A DNA stretch of 30,534 bases from a virus. Positions 1 through 6,645 of this stretch are shown here, one piece after another. Position 1 is the first letter of the stretch. Every line of letters begins with the position of its first letter. A program made the position numbers and the translations under genes. The stretch covers positions 1 through 30,534 of IMG/VR virus record IMGVR_UViG_3300030333_002870; one strand, written 5' to 3'. The notes beneath the pieces were generated by a model, which was not told where the DNA came from, did not search any database, and saw only the letters and a list, made by a program, of their open reading frames with translations.

Positions 1-2
1 CA

Positions 3-467
3 TTTGGAGCGGATAATAAAGTTGTTGGTGATATGTATGTTAGAAAAACATCTACTGCTACAAGGGGTAATATGTTTGTTCAAGGAAGTATGGCGGTTGG
101 TGGATTAGCAATTGATTCTTCTAACGAATTGTTCGTTGATGGAAACATAGCAGCCACAGGAAACATCACGGCATTTTTTACATCAGATGAAAGACTTAAA
201 AATAATATAATTAGAATTGAAAATGGGTTATCGATTGTAAATCAATTACGACCAATAGAATTTGAATGGGATGAAAAATCACCATTCTATCACGATAAAT
301 TTAGAGACTACGGATTACTCGCACAAGAAGTAGAAAAAGTTTTACCTAATATTGTTGGTGAAATGAAAGACGGATACAAAGGTATCAAGTATGAAAAAAT
401 AATACCATTCTTGATTGACTCAATACAACAATTAACAAAACGAGTCGAAGAATTAGAGGGTAAATAA
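3..467 (+). CDS. Tail fibre/spike C-terminus with S74 intramolecular chaperone (5' partial)
   Basis: The reading frame is open to the window's left edge, so only the C-terminus is present. Counting from the Met at base 33, residues 51-58 read SDERLKNN, the hallmark of the peptidase S74 intramolecular chaperone. In that family a Ser/Lys pair spaced by five (here S51 and K56) cleaves the chain just before the Ser after the trimer has folded. The rest fits the family: a YGLLAQEVEKVLP segment, a GYKGIKYEKIIPFLI segment and a C-terminal helix (IQQLTKRVEELEG) expected to form a trimeric coiled coil. The few residues before the motif look like beta-repeat fibre shaft (GNIAATGNITAFF). The chaperone is normally released from the mature fibre. 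The stop overlaps the next start by one base (TAATG), so the two are probably co-translated. The domain assignment is firm; which fibre it belongs to cannot be seen. Confidence 0.88.
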   Translation, partial: FGADNKVVGDMYVRKTSTATRGNMFVQGSMAVGGLAIDSSNELFVDGNIAATGNITAFFTSDERLKNNIIRIENGLSIVNQLRPIEFEWDEKSPFYHDKFRDYGLLAQEVEKVLPNIVGEMKDGYKGIKYEKIIPFLIDSIQQLTKRVEELEGK

Positions 468-1753
468 TGGCTTTAGCATCCTTTGCAGCAAATGTTACGA
501 TGTCAGCAAAAGACATCAACGAAGAACTTGGTATTTCAATAACATCTATGTTAGACTTTCAAGGAGCAGCAGCTTCATTTTCAGGTATTATTGATACCGA
601 AACCACAGAGGGTTTTGGTGCAGAAGCTATCGAAATGAAAGAATTTTATGGTAAAACTTTCTCAGCAGGTAGTGGTACATATGGTTCAAGAAATACTCAC
701 ACAATTAAATATCTAACTGATGCTGGCGCAGCACAAGCTTGGAGTTCAAATCAATTGATTCAATGTGCAGAAAATTCAAATACGAATATGTCAGCTGACA
801 CAAGTTTTAGTGCAAGAACAGAAACATATCACGTTGACGACTATATTGATAATGATTTAACCAATGGTGATGTTTTCTTTTTAAATGCGACAGGTACAGG
901 TAAGTTTGATGGAACTTCTGCAGCCGTGGATAGTGGTGGTGACGGAAGTAGATTTTACTTTGATGATACAGCAGATGATATAGTTCAAGTCAGTTCAACA
1001 GGTGTAGCAAGTAATGTTCGTTCAATAACACCAAGTGTTTTGACATTATCATTAGTTTCAAAAGACGACGATGAAATTACAGTAAGAGCAACAGGAAATA
1101 CACAAGTAACAAGAACTATAAGATTTTATAAAGATGGTAGTTCAGTAGCAACAAAAACTGCAGATGGTGGTGGTGGTAGTGATTTCAATGGTGGTGGTGT
1201 TGACGACACAAGTAGAACACAAGACTTTACTTTTTCAAGTTTAGCTTCCAATACAGCTTTTGCATTAAAAGCTAGAGCTGAAAATGCAGTTGCAAATAGT
1301 GCTGATTCCAATACACTTAATATAACAACCGACGCACCACCAGTAAGTTTCAGCGTTCCTGCAGATTTCAATTTATTTGTAGATGATGGAGAGAGTGATA
1401 ACGATGATAGCAATACATCAGGTGAAATACAAGTAACACTTACAAATGGTAGTGGTAATACAACAATTCAATGTCAACAACCAGACCACGCTGGTAGTGG
1501 TGGAACTGTTCCTAAATTACAAGTAAGAGCTGGAACAAGTTCAGGTGTTTATTCATCTGGTCTTTTCCAAAATTCAGTAACTCTTAGTAACGCATCAACT
1601 TACTTTATGATATTCAAATTACAAGAAAATGGAAATGATAATAATTACCCGAACGATGGTAGTGGACTAACTCAAGATAGAACAATTACATTTACAAATA
1701 GTGGTGTATCAAATACAGATTTACAAATTGCAATTAAGGTAGTAAATAGATAA
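467..1753 (+). CDS. Virion structural protein with fibronectin type III domain
   Basis: A 428-residue secreted-looking beta protein without signal peptide or membrane segment. Residues 12-64 (INEELGIS then IEMKEFYGKTF) match the MSDFYG-like module common at the N-terminus of phage virion proteins. Residues about 186-290 look like an FN3 domain: alternating strands, a Gly-rich loop (GGGG at 234-237 and GGG at 242-244), then LASNTAFALKARAENAVANS. Residues about 292-428 form a separate beta domain rich in Ser, Thr and Asn. Its NGSGNT and TFTNSGVSNTDLQIAI segments recur in the C-terminus of the gene at 2769-4181. FN3 modules in phages usually sit on tails or capsid surfaces and are thought to touch carbohydrate. 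No enzymatic motif is seen. It lies between the S74 fibre end and a glycosyltransferase with one-base overlaps on both sides. A fibre or fibre-associated protein is the best reading; the exact position in the virion is unknown. Confidence 0.75.
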   Translation: MALASFAANVTMSAKDINEELGISITSMLDFQGAAASFSGIIDTETTEGFGAEAIEMKEFYGKTFSAGSGTYGSRNTHTIKYLTDAGAAQAWSSNQLIQCAENSNTNMSADTSFSARTETYHVDDYIDNDLTNGDVFFLNATGTGKFDGTSAAVDSGGDGSRFYFDDTADDIVQVSSTGVASNVRSITPSVLTLSLVSKDDDEITVRATGNTQVTRTIRFYKDGSSVATKTADGGGGSDFNGGGVDDTSRTQDFTFSSLASNTAFALKARAENAVANSADSNTLNITTDAPPVSFSVPADFNLFVDDGESDNDDSNTSGEIQVTLTNGSGNTTIQCQQPDHAGSGGTVPKLQVRAGTSSGVYSSGLFQNSVTLSNASTYFMIFKLQENGNDNNYPNDGSGLTQDRTITFTNSGVSNTDLQIAIKVVNR

Positions 1754-2757
1754 TGGAATACGATGTTTATTATTCAACAGGTGGTTTAAATATGATTGGT
1801 GGTGGAGCTGATGTATGGGTGAACAAATGGTTAGAATTAATACCACAACACTTAAAAACTGAATCCAAGTTATTGATACATAGAACTCGTCCACCAGGTC
1901 ATCAACCAGATTGTCCTATGGAAGTTCATTGGCAAGGACACGATAGAAAAAAATTTAAAGAATTATTAGACAATGCCAGACGAATACATATTCTACACGG
2001 ATATTATTCACCGCATGTTTTCATAGAAGAAAATAAAGATAAAATACATAGTGTGGGAATACATTGTTCAGTAAAAGATATTATGAAAGCACAACACGTT
2101 TTAGGATTAGATAAAGGTTTTCATTTTTATATGGAACCAAGATGGGAAAACCAAATAAAATCTTATGCAAAATATCCATTTTGGATAGGTATTAATGACC
2201 CAAAGTGGAATGTTGAACACGACCATTTACTAACAATACCAAACTTTTATGAATTTAAACACAATAAAGATGTTGTGGACAGTAATAGAGTAGGTTTCGC
2301 CGCCAGAATGGAAACACGAAAATGTCCACACTTCTTAGAAGGTATTGATAGTTTAGTATTTACAAATGGTGCAGATGTTAGATGGTGGGAAAAAAACTTG
2401 AACACCGATACTTCTAAATGGAAGGTATATAATTATCGACACGAACAACACGATATGTTTATGAGACAAGATTGGGGTATAAGTCATTCAGCACATATCT
2501 ATGAACCATTTGGATACTCAATATTCCAAGCGGTTGATTGGGGTAAGATTCCTATATTGGCACACGATTGGTTGATAGATTATGATTATCCATTTAGAGC
2601 TTCAACACAAAAACAATTTAAAGAACAATATGAAAAGATTTGTAAATTATCATTACAAGAAAAAAGGGATATATTATTCCCATTACGAGAACATTTAAAA
2701 CAATGGGACAATAAAGAACAATGGAGAGATAGATTACTTGAAATATACAACGAGTAA
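1753..2757 (+). CDS. GT-B (GT4-like) glycosyltransferase
   Basis: 334 residues with the build of a retaining GT-B glycosyltransferase, which transfers a sugar from a nucleotide sugar in the cytoplasm. The N-terminal half has the Gly-rich start expected for an acceptor domain (YSTGGLNMIGGGADVWV, 7-23). The C-terminal Rossmann half opens with VGFAARMETRK (180-190), equivalent to the usual VGRL.xxKG donor-side motif. The segment at 251-268 (EPFGYSIFQAVDWGKIPI) corresponds to the E-x7-E nucleotide-sugar motif. Here E251 is kept but the second Glu is replaced by Gln259. The chain is somewhat short for GT4 (commonly 350-400). It starts in a one-base overlap with the preceding structural gene and is followed by another structural gene, an unusual place for a GT. 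That position suggests it glycosylates the neighbouring fibre proteins, which is inference. Confidence 0.72.
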   Translation: MEYDVYYSTGGLNMIGGGADVWVNKWLELIPQHLKTESKLLIHRTRPPGHQPDCPMEVHWQGHDRKKFKELLDNARRIHILHGYYSPHVFIEENKDKIHSVGIHCSVKDIMKAQHVLGLDKGFHFYMEPRWENQIKSYAKYPFWIGINDPKWNVEHDHLLTIPNFYEFKHNKDVVDSNRVGFAARMETRKCPHFLEGIDSLVFTNGADVRWWEKNLNTDTSKWKVYNYRHEQHDMFMRQDWGISHSAHIYEPFGYSIFQAVDWGKIPILAHDWLIDYDYPFRASTQKQFKEQYEKICKLSLQEKRDILFPLREHLKQWDNKEQWRDRLLEIYNE

Positions 2758-2769
2758 TATTTATTAATA
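2757..2769 (+). promoter_or_regulatory. 13-bp AT-rich element shared with 6411-6423
   Basis: The 13 bases ATATTTATTAATA bridge the stop of the glycosyltransferase gene and the ATG at 2769, and recur exactly at 6411-6423. These are two of the very few spots in the first 27 kb where genes do not overlap. The repeat could be a phage promoter or an mRNA processing/translation signal, but in DNA this AT-rich coincidence is possible. No good Shine-Dalgarno precedes the ATG at 2769. Confidence 0.25.
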
Positions 2770-4181
2770 TGGCAACATCTACAAAACAAAACTTATCATT
2801 AGGAAAACTTCGTAGAGCAGTAGACGGAAATGATTCATATACTGCAGCTATGAGTATGTCCCAAGCAAGTGGTAGTTCAGCTACTTCACCGGCACCAGTC
2901 AAGATGTCTGACTTTTCAATAAGTGCAGTTGACGAGGGTGTGAGTGGATTCACTTATTTGTTTGAACAAACAGCAGAAAACTATGAAATGGAATTTAGTA
3001 ATGAAGGTAGTTTATTTAATAAAAGAATTGCAAACAGAACTGAAAATCTTTCTTGGTCTTTTGATGGAAATCTTGATGTAACTTTTGGTGGAGCAGATTA
3101 CATAGCACAAGTTACGGCAGGTTCAATAACAAATACGGATGGAGCAATCGCTGGAACATTCAATCAAAGTGGTAGTATCAAAGCAAAATTTGCAGAAGAC
3201 GGACAATCAGACGGATTCAATGACCACGCAACACGATACAACACAAGTGTTTCCAAATCAATAGAAATCGTAGATACTTATGGTGGTGTTCCGAGTTGTT
3301 TATTGTTTGGAAGTCAAGTTAGTAAATCAGATGGAAGTGTTGTTAATGTAGAGGACTTAAATATTGGTGATGAAATACTTTCTTTATCTTTACAAGGTTC
3401 TACCGACGAGAGTGAGGGTGATTGGGAAAGTGACACATTCAATAGAACAGGAAGTTTTACTGAACACTCAGCCAGTGTAAAAAGAGTTATGTATGAGTTT
3501 GCTAATAGTTATTACGATATAAATAACGGACAAGAAAAAATTACAGGTGAACACCATATGTTATATAGAAAAGCAGGTAACGAAAATTGGGTGTGGAAAA
3601 CTGCACCTACATTTGATGTTGGTGATTATCTTATGGATAAAAATGGAAACGAGGTACTTATAGATTCAATAGTGCCTAATGTTAATATTGATGGATACGA
3701 GGTAGTTCAATTAGATGTTGAACCAAATGACTTTTATATAGGACAAAAGTTTTTAGTACACAATAAAGGTAGTAATGACGAACCAACTTATCCTTCAACT
3801 AAGTTCACAACTGCACCAGGTGATTTTACTATGGCAGGTAGTTTAGGAGATACCGTAATAACTGACTTTGTTGCAACAATACAATTAGCAAATGGTAGTG
3901 GTAACACAGCAATCACTAAAACACAAACAAGTGCAGGAGCAGTAACATTAACAGTTGCGTTCTCAACAAGTGGAGACCCTGGTACAAGTGGAACTGACAA
4001 TAGTGGTACAGGTTTTGTATCATTTCCTAAAAATGACTTATCATTTACGAGTGGAACACTTCGTATGAGATTCAAAGCAGTTGCAGCTGGAAGTGGAGAT
4101 GGAACAGGTTCAGCAACAATATCATTCACAAATAATGGAGTAACAAATTCAGATTTAGATATCACATTGAATTTTACATAA
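2769..4181 (+). CDS. Virion structural protein containing a Hint (intein-like) domain
   Basis: 470 residues. Residues about 5-52 carry the phage structural N-terminal module (LSLGKLRRAV, then SMSQASG and VKMSDFSI). Residues 177-332 are a Hint domain: Cys177 at the first splice-type junction, VEDLNIGDEIL (194-204), a block-B TxxH (T259, H262), DVGDYLMDKNGNEVLI (283-298), and the C-terminal FYIGQKFLVHN ending His331-Asn332. The residue after Asn332 is Lys, not the Cys/Ser/Thr needed for canonical protein splicing. Cleavage or ligation like bacterial intein-like (BIL-B) domains is therefore more likely than clean splicing. Length (156 residues) fits a Hint domain with no homing endonuclease. Residues about 340-470 repeat the C-terminal beta domain of the 467-1753 protein (NGSGNT; SFTNNGVTNSDLDITL). 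The architecture is directly readable; the processing outcome is inferred. Confidence 0.8.
   Translation: MATSTKQNLSLGKLRRAVDGNDSYTAAMSMSQASGSSATSPAPVKMSDFSISAVDEGVSGFTYLFEQTAENYEMEFSNEGSLFNKRIANRTENLSWSFDGNLDVTFGGADYIAQVTAGSITNTDGAIAGTFNQSGSIKAKFAEDGQSDGFNDHATRYNTSVSKSIEIVDTYGGVPSCLLFGSQVSKSDGSVVNVEDLNIGDEILSLSLQGSTDESEGDWESDTFNRTGSFTEHSASVKRVMYEFANSYYDINNGQEKITGEHHMLYRKAGNENWVWKTAPTFDVGDYLMDKNGNEVLIDSIVPNVNIDGYEVVQLDVEPNDFYIGQKFLVHNKGSNDEPTYPSTKFTTAPGDFTMAGSLGDTVITDFVATIQLANGSGNTAITKTQTSAGAVTLTVAFSTSGDPGTSGTDNSGTGFVSFPKNDLSFTSGTLRMRFKAVAAGSGDGTGSATISFTNNGVTNSDLDITLNFT
3297..3764 (+). other. Hint domain coding segment (Cys177 to Asn332)
   Basis: Marks the codons from the junction Cys (TGT at 3297) to the terminal Asn of the His-Asn pair (codon 3762-3764). 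Visible landmarks are Cys at position 1, the T-G-E-H block-B tetrad, the hydrophobic FYIGQKFLVHN block and no endonuclease insertion. The flanking sequence reads smoothly as beta-rich virion protein on either side. Confidence 0.75.
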
Positions 4182-4182
4182 T

Positions 4183-4878
4183 ATGAAAAAATTTAAGTAT
4201 TTGGTTGTAAACGGATGTAGTTATAGTGCAGGAGGTTGTATGTATGTTGCAGGTGATGCGCATGATGATAAAGAACAAGTAGCAAAATCAAGATTAAACA
4301 GATTCTCAAAAAAACTATCAGAAAAACTTAATTGTGAAGAAATAAATTTATCAGCATCTGGTGGTTCAAATCAAAGAATATTCAGAACCACTTTTGATTG
4401 GATACAAAAAAATAAAGAAAAGGTAAAAGATACTTTATTTGTTATTGGACTAAGTGGGCCAGCAAGGGTAGATTTATATTCCAAACACGAAAATAGATAC
4501 ATATGTGGTCAACCATTTTATAGTGGGCCAAGTGTAAAGTTAATAGCAGAAAAGATGGGTTGTTCAGTTGATGAGGTTTGGGGTTGGGTTAACTTTAAAA
4601 TAAACTATACTTATGAAGAAAAAGAAGTTATCAAAGAAATAAAACGAGAATGTATAATCTTAAATAAGTATGTAGATGGTAATGCCATATTTTTTAACGC
4701 TTTGAGAAATATTAACATATTTATAGATGAAGTGGATTATATGAGTTTTGGTGAACATAATACTTGGCAAGACTTTGTAGGTATAGAAGTTGGACATCCA
4801 AAAGAAAATCATCATCACGAAATGGCTGATAGGTTATACAAACATATACAAAAAAGTTATGAAGAAAACAATACTTAA
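4183..4878 (+). CDS. SGNH-hydrolase-like protein 1
   Basis: 231 residues resembling the SGNH/GDSL hydrolase superfamily, whose members are esterases, lipases or O-acyltransferases/deacetylases acting on sugars and lipids. Block I is NGCSYSAGG (10-18) with candidate nucleophile Ser13. The ASGGSNQRIFR segment supplies a Gly/Asn oxyanion block. LFVIGLSGPARVD is the central strand with a small-residue turn. GHPKENHHHEMADRL near the C-terminus supplies candidate catalytic His205 followed by an amphipathic helix. It is the first of five paralogues in this window that share this GCS/GDS-IGxS-HP layout. It begins one base after the preceding stop and overlaps the following methyltransferase by 20 bases. 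Cytoplasmic: no signal peptide. Substrate unknown; acyl modification of a glycan made by the neighbouring transferases is the likeliest role. Confidence 0.65.
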   Translation: MKKFKYLVVNGCSYSAGGCMYVAGDAHDDKEQVAKSRLNRFSKKLSEKLNCEEINLSASGGSNQRIFRTTFDWIQKNKEKVKDTLFVIGLSGPARVDLYSKHENRYICGQPFYSGPSVKLIAEKMGCSVDEVWGWVNFKINYTYEEKEVIKEIKRECIILNKYVDGNAIFFNALRNINIFIDEVDYMSFGEHNTWQDFVGIEVGHPKENHHHEMADRLYKHIQKSYEENNT

Positions 4879-5563
4879 TCACGAATATATAGAACAAGAA
4901 ATAACCACTAACGATAAACAATCGGACACCAAATATCGTTGGTCGCATGGCGCTACCGATAATCATATGGGAGACGGAATCATAGTTTACTCTATGATGT
5001 ATTTCTTTAAACCAACAATATCAGTATGTTTAGGAAGTGGTGGTGGATTTATTCCAAGAATAATGTGGAAGTGTGTATCGGATTTAAACGAAGAGGGATT
5101 CAATACTGATGAATCAAGAGTTATATTAGTGGATGCGGTTAACGGAGTAAACGGACATCCAGATTGGACTGATAAAGATAGTTTTTATCGTAACAACTTT
5201 TTATCCGAATGGTTACACACTACAACAGAAAAAGCATACTATGAATTTTTTGTGAAAAGAGATATGAAGATTGATTTATTATGGATTGACGCAGACCACA
5301 CTATCGAAGGTATCAAAAAAGATTTTGATATGTATTCACAAATAATGAATGACAACGGAATAATAATGATACACGATACAGATAAAAATTATGTGGACAA
5401 TTTTATTGAAACAGAGGAACACGAGGACTACGATTTATCAGGCCCAAGTGAATTTATTAAAACTTTGGATAGTGATAAATTTGAAATACTAAATCTATTT
5501 AATTACGGAATAGAAAAAGACTTTCCAAGTTCAACAGGCATAACAATAGTGAGGAAGAAATGA
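4859..5563 (+). CDS. Class I SAM-dependent methyltransferase-like protein 1
   Basis: With the ATG at 4859 the protein has 234 residues. A TTG 69 bases further upstream would also be in frame, but the added residues come from a stretch fully coding in the other frame, so the ATG is preferred. Motif I is ISVCLGSGGGFIPR (54-67), the glycine-rich SAM loop. An acidic strand end follows at VILVDAVNG (88-96). LLWIDADHTIEGIKKDF (140-156) and GIIMIHDTD (167-175) match the WIDGDH and GG-I-HD pair of the Methyltransf_24 group, which often methylate sugars or act in capsule clusters. A second protein of the same group is encoded at 22524-23231. It sits between an SGNH protein and a glycosyltransferase, so sugar O-methylation is a reasonable guess. 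The acceptor is unknown. Confidence 0.65.
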   Translation: MKKTILNHEYIEQEITTNDKQSDTKYRWSHGATDNHMGDGIIVYSMMYFFKPTISVCLGSGGGFIPRIMWKCVSDLNEEGFNTDESRVILVDAVNGVNGHPDWTDKDSFYRNNFLSEWLHTTTEKAYYEFFVKRDMKIDLLWIDADHTIEGIKKDFDMYSQIMNDNGIIMIHDTDKNYVDNFIETEEHEDYDLSGPSEFIKTLDSDKFEILNLFNYGIEKDFPSSTGITIVRKK

Positions 5564-6399
5564 ATTTAGTTACGGTTTGTGGACACAACACAACAATGTT
5601 ATATCATATGTTAAATCATTATCATTTACATATGGACGAGATATTTGTAGTTTTGTATGCACATCATAAAAAAGACCCGGTTATAGAACAAGGATTACAT
5701 ATCTTAGAAAAGTTTAATTTAAAACCACACAAGATAGTTTATGAAAGACCATTTGATTGGGCACGAGTTACAGAACATTACAATGAAACCAAACTACTAA
5801 AACCAAACGATTGGTGGATAGTAGCAGATGACGATGAATTACAATTATATTCTAAACCAACATATCAGATTATTGAGGAGTGTGAAGAGTACGGATATGA
5901 CTTTGTTACAGGTGGTTTTGTAGATAGAATAGGAGATGACGGAGATTTTCCTAAGATTACTTTAGAATCAAATGTATGGGAAGAAATGCCAGAAGCAGGT
6001 TTTTTCAGATATCCAATGAGTAAAGCATGTCCAAATAAAGTTACATTGATGAAAGGTAATGTCAAAGTATCTAATGGACAGCATTATGTAGAGTTTGAAG
6101 ACGGAACAACATCTTGGGGTAAAGAACATCCAAAAAGATATCCAATAGAAAAGAACTTTACACAAGTTCATCATTTTAAATGGGACTACTCGGTGTTTGA
6201 TAGATTACAAGAAGTAGGAAAGTCATCAATTGGTGAATCGTGGGCACACGAATATCGATTGATGTATAATGAAATAAAAGATAATGATTTTAAAATAGAC
6301 TTAACAGCAAGAGAATTTATGTTTCAAAGATTAGATAAACCAAACTATCATCAATTAAGACATTGGGATAGGTTGACAAAAAAAATTGTATCGATTTAA
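5560..6399 (+). CDS. Glycosyltransferase, GT2-like (Glyco_tranf_2_4 type)
   Basis: 279 residues of a GT-A type transferase. The N-terminal Rossmann part (MNLVTVCGHN, then HMDEIFVVLYAH) leads into WWIVADDDELQLY (85-97), where D90-D91-D92-E93 is the metal/nucleotide-sugar DxD motif. The C-terminal half has VHHFKWDYSVFDRL (203-216), a His/Lys/Trp signature seen in the Glyco_tranf_2_4 and GT92-like families close to the active site. No membrane helices are present, so it is soluble. It starts in an ATGA overlap with the methyltransferase stop. It is followed by one of the few spacers in this block. Donor and acceptor sugars cannot be read from sequence. Confidence 0.72.
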   Translation: MNLVTVCGHNTTMLYHMLNHYHLHMDEIFVVLYAHHKKDPVIEQGLHILEKFNLKPHKIVYERPFDWARVTEHYNETKLLKPNDWWIVADDDELQLYSKPTYQIIEECEEYGYDFVTGGFVDRIGDDGDFPKITLESNVWEEMPEAGFFRYPMSKACPNKVTLMKGNVKVSNGQHYVEFEDGTTSWGKEHPKRYPIEKNFTQVHHFKWDYSVFDRLQEVGKSSIGESWAHEYRLMYNEIKDNDFKIDLTAREFMFQRLDKPNYHQLRHWDRLTKKIVSI

Positions 6400-6410
6400 T
6401 GATTAAGTTG

Positions 6411-6423
6411 ATATTTATTAATA
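6411..6423 (+). promoter_or_regulatory. Second copy of the 13-bp AT-rich element
   Basis: An exact copy of the 13 bases at 2757-2769, here in the 51-base spacer between the genes ending at 6399 and starting at 6451. The rest of the spacer holds an AAGGG Shine-Dalgarno (6438-6442), eight bases before the ATG at 6451. Possible promoter or mRNA-processing site, unproven. Confidence 0.25.
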
Positions 6424-6450
6424 GAGTTACAAATAAAAAGGGTTTTTAAT

Positions 6451-6645
6451 ATGCCACAAGAAAACAAAAAAGAGTTAATGTTAGAAGAAAGAAAAGTAAA
6501 AGCACTTGAGAAAATTGCTAATGTTCTTGATGCTTTGACACTTTGGTTCGAAGACATTGATAAAGAGGAATGGTCAAATAGGTCACAATGGTATTTGGCT
6601 GAGTTCCACAAAAAGTATATAGAAGAAGAAACAGAAGATAAGTAA
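6451..6645 (+). CDS. Small acidic helical protein, unknown function
   Basis: 64 residues, very rich in Glu and Lys, with a predicted continuous amphipathic helix (ERKVKALEKIANVLDALTLW, 12-31) that could dimerise. The second half is aromatic (WSNRSQWYLAEFHKKYI) and the tail is acidic. No catalytic motif is present. It has its own good Shine-Dalgarno (AAGGG, eight bases upstream) after a spacer with the repeated 13-bp element. It ends in a TAATG overlap with the GT7-LamG gene, so it is translated as a coupled leader to that gene. It may be an adaptor or regulator for the glycosyltransferases that follow. I do not recognise the family. Confidence 0.7.
   Translation: MPQENKKELMLEERKVKALEKIANVLDALTLWFEDIDKEEWSNRSQWYLAEFHKKYIEEETEDK

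Noticed and set aside
1166-1203. GGT-rich tandem repeat
   Set aside because: It encodes a Gly-rich loop in the FN3 protein; the repeat follows from codon choice and does not look like a separate element.
1126-1413. Long open frame on the minus strand opposite the FN3 gene
   Set aside because: It is the complement of repetitive Gly/Ser/Thr codons, lies wholly inside a supported + gene and has no ribosome-binding site or recognisable protein pattern. The same applies to the other minus-strand frames (for example 3788-4165, 14482-14787, 29373-29762).
3518-3525. TATAAATA late-promoter octamer
   Set aside because: Lies inside the Hint coding region far from any gene start; chance matches are expected in DNA this AT-rich.
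3297-3764. Active self-splicing intein
   Set aside because: No Cys, Ser or Thr follows the terminal Asn and there is no homing endonuclease, so a Hint/BIL-type domain is the better call.
4790-4858. N-terminal extension of the first methyltransferase from a TTG
   Set aside because: The sequence is fully used by the SGNH gene in another frame and the added residues do not match the family; ATG 4859 is better.
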